From Gemmataceae bacterium (lineage in GTDB: Bacteria; Planctomycetota; Planctomycetia; Gemmatales; Gemmataceae): DNA of 8,885 nt. Below the pieces are notes generated by a model, which saw nothing but the letters and a program-made list of their open reading frames with translations, made no database searches and was not told the origin of the DNA. The translations under genes were made by a program, and so were the position numbers. Below, piece by piece: positions 7,061 to 8,885 of the stretch. How positions within the stretch are numbered: position 1 is the first letter of the stretch; each line of letters begins with the position of its first letter. The stretch spans positions 1 through 8,885 of the forward strand of contig JANWVS010000054.1 of NCBI GenBank assembly GCA_025056835.1, in the 5' to 3' direction.

Positions 7061-8152
7061 TCAGCCAATTTCCTCCAACCAACTTCGCAGGTCGTTTTCG
7101 TATTCGCTGGCCAAGTCTCCTTTTACGAGCTGTCGATGAAACGCCGCGGCCCCTTTGCGTCCCAGATCGGCCGCGGGAGCGCTGGGAAAGCGTTTAGCTG
7201 GGTTGGGGGCCGTTAGTCTCGTACAAATGTACATTAACAAGTCGCTCGCCACCACTTCCGGCGGAAGTATCGAGCGAAGGCGGGCCTCGAATCGCAACTT
7301 TTCTTCCAGCAGAACCTTGCGGTCGTTGATCCCTTCAAACGGACATTGACCGGCGAGCATCTCGACCAAGACGTAACCCAAGCTGGCCAGATCGGAAAGC
7401 GGGGTCGTTTCTCCGCCAGCCAACACCTCGGGTGCGGCGTAGACCGGAGACCACATGCGGCGGCCCTGAGCTTTGCCAAGATCCATCGCCGAGCCGATGT
7501 CGATGATCTTGGCGTTGCCGGTCCGTTTGACCATGATGTTTCCCGGCTTGAGATCGCCATGAACGATTCCGTGCCGGTGCAAGGCACCTAGACCGGCCAG
7601 ACATTCACGCAGTATTTGCACGGCCACTCCCGGTTTGAGACGCGGTTGATACGGACCGTCGGCCAAAATGACTTGGCGCACATGCTGCCAGCGCTCCGGC
7701 CGCAGACGCGCTTGCGTACGTTCCATCATGCCGGCCGACAGCAGCTCCCGCAGATCGTAACCGTCAACCCACTCCATCACCATGATGCGGATGCCATCGT
7801 GCGCGATGAAGTTGTGCAAGTCGATCAGATTGTCGTGTTGTATTTGGGCGACGCGCTGGGCAATGGCCGCGATGCGGGTCATGTCTTCGTCGTAAGCAGC
7901 GGCGTCGCGATATTGCTCGGGGGAAAAGATTTTCAGCGCGACCGGCAAGCGAAACAGGTCCGACCCCTGTCGTTCGCTCAAATACACCACACCTTGGCCG
8001 CCTTTGCCCAGTAAGCGAATTTTGCAGTACTGCGCCGCCCAATGGATGCGGTCGCTATTCTTCAGGGCGTGGTAGCGAGCGAGGATATCGTCATCGATCT
8101 GCCCCGCCTGGCGCGCAGGGCCTATCGTGTTTTCCGTAATTGTGGTACTCAT
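7061..8152 (-). CDS. soluble serine/threonine protein kinase (Hanks type)
   Basis: A 363-residue protein with a complete eukaryotic-like kinase domain at about 46-300. It has the glycine-rich loop GKGGQGVVY (49-57), the ATP-binding lysine K74 in VALKIF, the catalytic loop HGDLKPGN (198-205, catalytic D200), metal-binding D218 in DIG, the AAPE motif at 239-242 and the SDLASLG helix at 253-259. HGD replaces HRD, so it is a non-RD kinase, and DIG replaces DFG; both occur in active bacterial kinases. About 45 residues precede the domain and about 60 follow it. There is no transmembrane helix, PASTA, WD40 or other sensor domain, unlike many planctomycete kinases, so it is probably cytoplasmic and controlled by a partner. 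The frame is open upstream to a TTG at 8218 and an ATG at 8194, but these fall in the -35 and -10 boxes of the likely promoter, and ATG 8152 begins a typical N-terminus (MSTTITEN). The RBS is weak (GAGAC). Confidence 0.93.
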   Translation of the reverse strand: MSTTITENTIGPARQAGQIDDDILARYHALKNSDRIHWAAQYCKIRLLGKGGQGVVYLSERQGSDLFRLPVALKIFSPEQYRDAAAYDEDMTRIAAIAQRVAQIQHDNLIDLHNFIAHDGIRIMVMEWVDGYDLRELLSAGMMERTQARLRPERWQHVRQVILADGPYQPRLKPGVAVQILRECLAGLGALHRHGIVHGDLKPGNIMVKRTGNAKIIDIGSAMDLGKAQGRRMWSPVYAAPEVLAGGETTPLSDLASLGYVLVEMLAGQCPFEGINDRKVLLEEKLRFEARLRSILPPEVVASDLLMYICTRLTAPNPAKRFPSAPAADLGRKGAAAFHRQLVKGDLASEYENDLRSWLEEIG

Positions 8153-8189
8153 GCACCGTCTCTGTTCCACGAGAACTCGTCGCCGAACG

Positions 8190-8218
8190 AGCATAACAAA
8201 TCGCTCACGGCCGACCAA
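8190..8218 (-). promoter_or_regulatory. probable promoter of the kinase gene
   Basis: On the minus strand, TTGGTC (8218-8213) and TATGCT (8195-8190) are separated by 17 bases, and the -10 box is preceded by TG plus one base (extended -10). The start point would be near 8183, about 30 bases before the ATG at 8152. Matches are partial (three of six and four of six), so the call is moderate. Confidence 0.45.
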
Positions 8219-8238
8219 TGGGAATTGGGAAGGCCCCC

Positions 8239-8268
8239 CGGTCGATCTCGCAGGCTATTTTGCGACCG
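8239..8268 (-). terminator. inverted repeat just after the radical SAM gene
   Basis: Two bases past the stop of the radical SAM gene, CGGTCG (minus 8268-8263) can pair with CGACCG (8244-8239). An alternative inner stem is TCGCA (8265-8261) with TGCGA (8252-8248) around an 8-base loop. No T-run follows; a G-run does. It could slow or end transcription, or be a protein site ahead of the kinase promoter, but it is not a canonical intrinsic terminator. Confidence 0.25.
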
Positions 8269-8270
8269 CA

Positions 8271-8885
8271 CTACGGCGCCGCTGCCATGACTTCCAACTG
8301 AATCAGGCTGCGTGTTTGTTCCTTTTCCAGGTACTGCCGGCCCTTCTTGACGTGAATGTGGTCCCAGGGCAAGACTTCGGTCATCGGTCGAGTCCGATGC
8401 GAATAGAAGGCCACATCGATGCCGACATCGCGGAAAGTCTGCCACCAAACCTCGGGTTTGAAGCACTCGCGCCAGCCGTCCAGCCGGCAACCGCGCCGCC
8501 AGGCTTCTTCTAAAGCAACGGCGACGCGGCGATCGCCGCGCGTCAAGACGCCTTCGAGCAAGCTGCACTCGATGTCGTGCTGTTTGATTTTCACCGAGCG
8601 CAGTCGGCACCTCTGCCGCAGATACCGCCCTGCCCATTGGAAGTACTCGCGCGTCTGCATACCGTTCCACTGATAAGGGGTGTGCGGTTTGGGAACAAAG
8701 TTCGACACCGAAGCGGTGACGTCGACCAATCGGCCCGTTACTTCCTTGCCGATACGCGAAATCGTCTCGGCCTGTTCGACGATGCCATCGAGATCGACCT
8801 TGCGTTCCCCAGGCAAGCCGCACAGGTAATAGAGTTTGACCCGTTGCCAGCCGGCGGCGAAAGCCTCGCGGCACCCTTCGTACAG
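8271..8885 (-). CDS. B12-binding-type radical SAM protein, TIGR03960 family, C-terminal part
   Basis: The frame runs off the right edge; 204 C-terminal residues are visible. Numbering from the first complete codon at 8885, it begins with the end of a radical SAM barrel (AAGWQRVKLYYLCGLPGE, 10-27) and then VSNFVPKPHTPYQW (60-73). The C-terminal part has LTRGDRRVAVALEEAWRRGC (114-133), LDGWRE (135-140) and LPWDHIHVKKGRQYLEKE (172-189), an arrangement typical of TIGR03960 proteins. The family's reaction is not established; the N-terminal cobalamin-binding domain and the CxxxCxxC iron-sulfur motif would lie outside the window. The protein stops at MAAAP about a dozen residues after the last conserved block and has no cysteine-containing tail. 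A TTG at 8816 could be mistaken for a start, but the conserved sequence upstream shows the gene is longer. The kinase gene follows 118 bases downstream on the same strand. Confidence 0.9.
   Translation of the reverse strand: MYEGCREAFAAGWQRVKLYYLCGLPGERKVDLDGIVEQAETISRIGKEVTGRLVDVTASVSNFVPKPHTPYQWNGMQTREYFQWAGRYLRQRCRLRSVKIKQHDIECSLLEGVLTRGDRRVAVALEEAWRRGCRLDGWRECFKPEVWWQTFRDVGIDVAFYSHRTRPMTEVLPWDHIHVKKGRQYLEKEQTRSLIQLEVMAAAP

Noticed and set aside
6749..7216. Plus-strand frame of 155 codons across the kinase/HEAT gap, with a CPFC pair near its start
   Set aside because: It overlaps the 5' end of the HEAT gene and the 3' end of the kinase gene. The CPFC is read from the reverse of the HEAT RBS region; no domain and no good RBS.
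8153..8218. N-terminal extension of the kinase to TTG 8218 or ATG 8194
   Set aside because: Both codons fall in the predicted -35 and -10 boxes, the extension is Arg/Val-rich with no RBS, and ATG 8152 starts a normal N-terminus.

Overview
The window is a gene-dense, GC-rich stretch of bacterial chromosome with seven protein genes and no RNA genes, mobile elements or CRISPR arrays that I can see. The gene content suggests a planctomycete, perhaps of the Pirellulales type. The pointers are an ABC-2 permease fused to a CPBP intramembrane protease, a soluble HEAT-repeat protein beside a small serine/threonine kinase, a TIGR03960-type radical SAM protein, and a Gram-negative lipid A pathway using LpxI. 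The assignment is an inference from gene families, not from a marker gene.

Layout from left to right. Bases 2-2269 (+) hold the fused permease/CPBP protease, whose first codons lie just off the left edge. It converges on a Rieske-type oxygenase at 2379-3359 (-). A divergent intergenic region (3360-3576) carries a good sigma70-type promoter reading into lpxD (3577-4617, +), followed 41 bases later by lpxI (4659-5543, +). These two look like one lipid A transcription unit. The lpxI stop overlaps the end of a HEAT-repeat gene on the opposite strand (5524-6765, -) by 20 bases. Upstream of the HEAT gene, on the same strand, are a Ser/Thr protein kinase (7061-8152, -) and the C-terminal 204 codons of a B12-binding-type radical SAM protein (8271-8885, -, running off the right edge). 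Kinase and HEAT genes each appear to have their own promoter.

Functionally, LpxD adds the N-linked acyl chain to UDP-3-O-acyl-glucosamine, and LpxI later cleaves UDP-2,3-diacylglucosamine to lipid X, so the pair covers two nearby steps of lipid A assembly. The permease fusion would work with an ABC ATPase probably encoded just left of the window. The Rieske enzyme has all its metal ligands but carries Glu where most relatives have the bridging Asp. The kinase has a complete catalytic core with no membrane anchor or sensor domain, and the neighbouring HEAT protein is a plausible but unproven partner or substrate. I see no clearly novel multi-gene system. The points most worth a second look are the bridging Glu of the Rieske enzyme, the kinase/HEAT pair, the tail-to-tail overlap of lpxI with the HEAT gene, and the lpxD-lpxI pairing.
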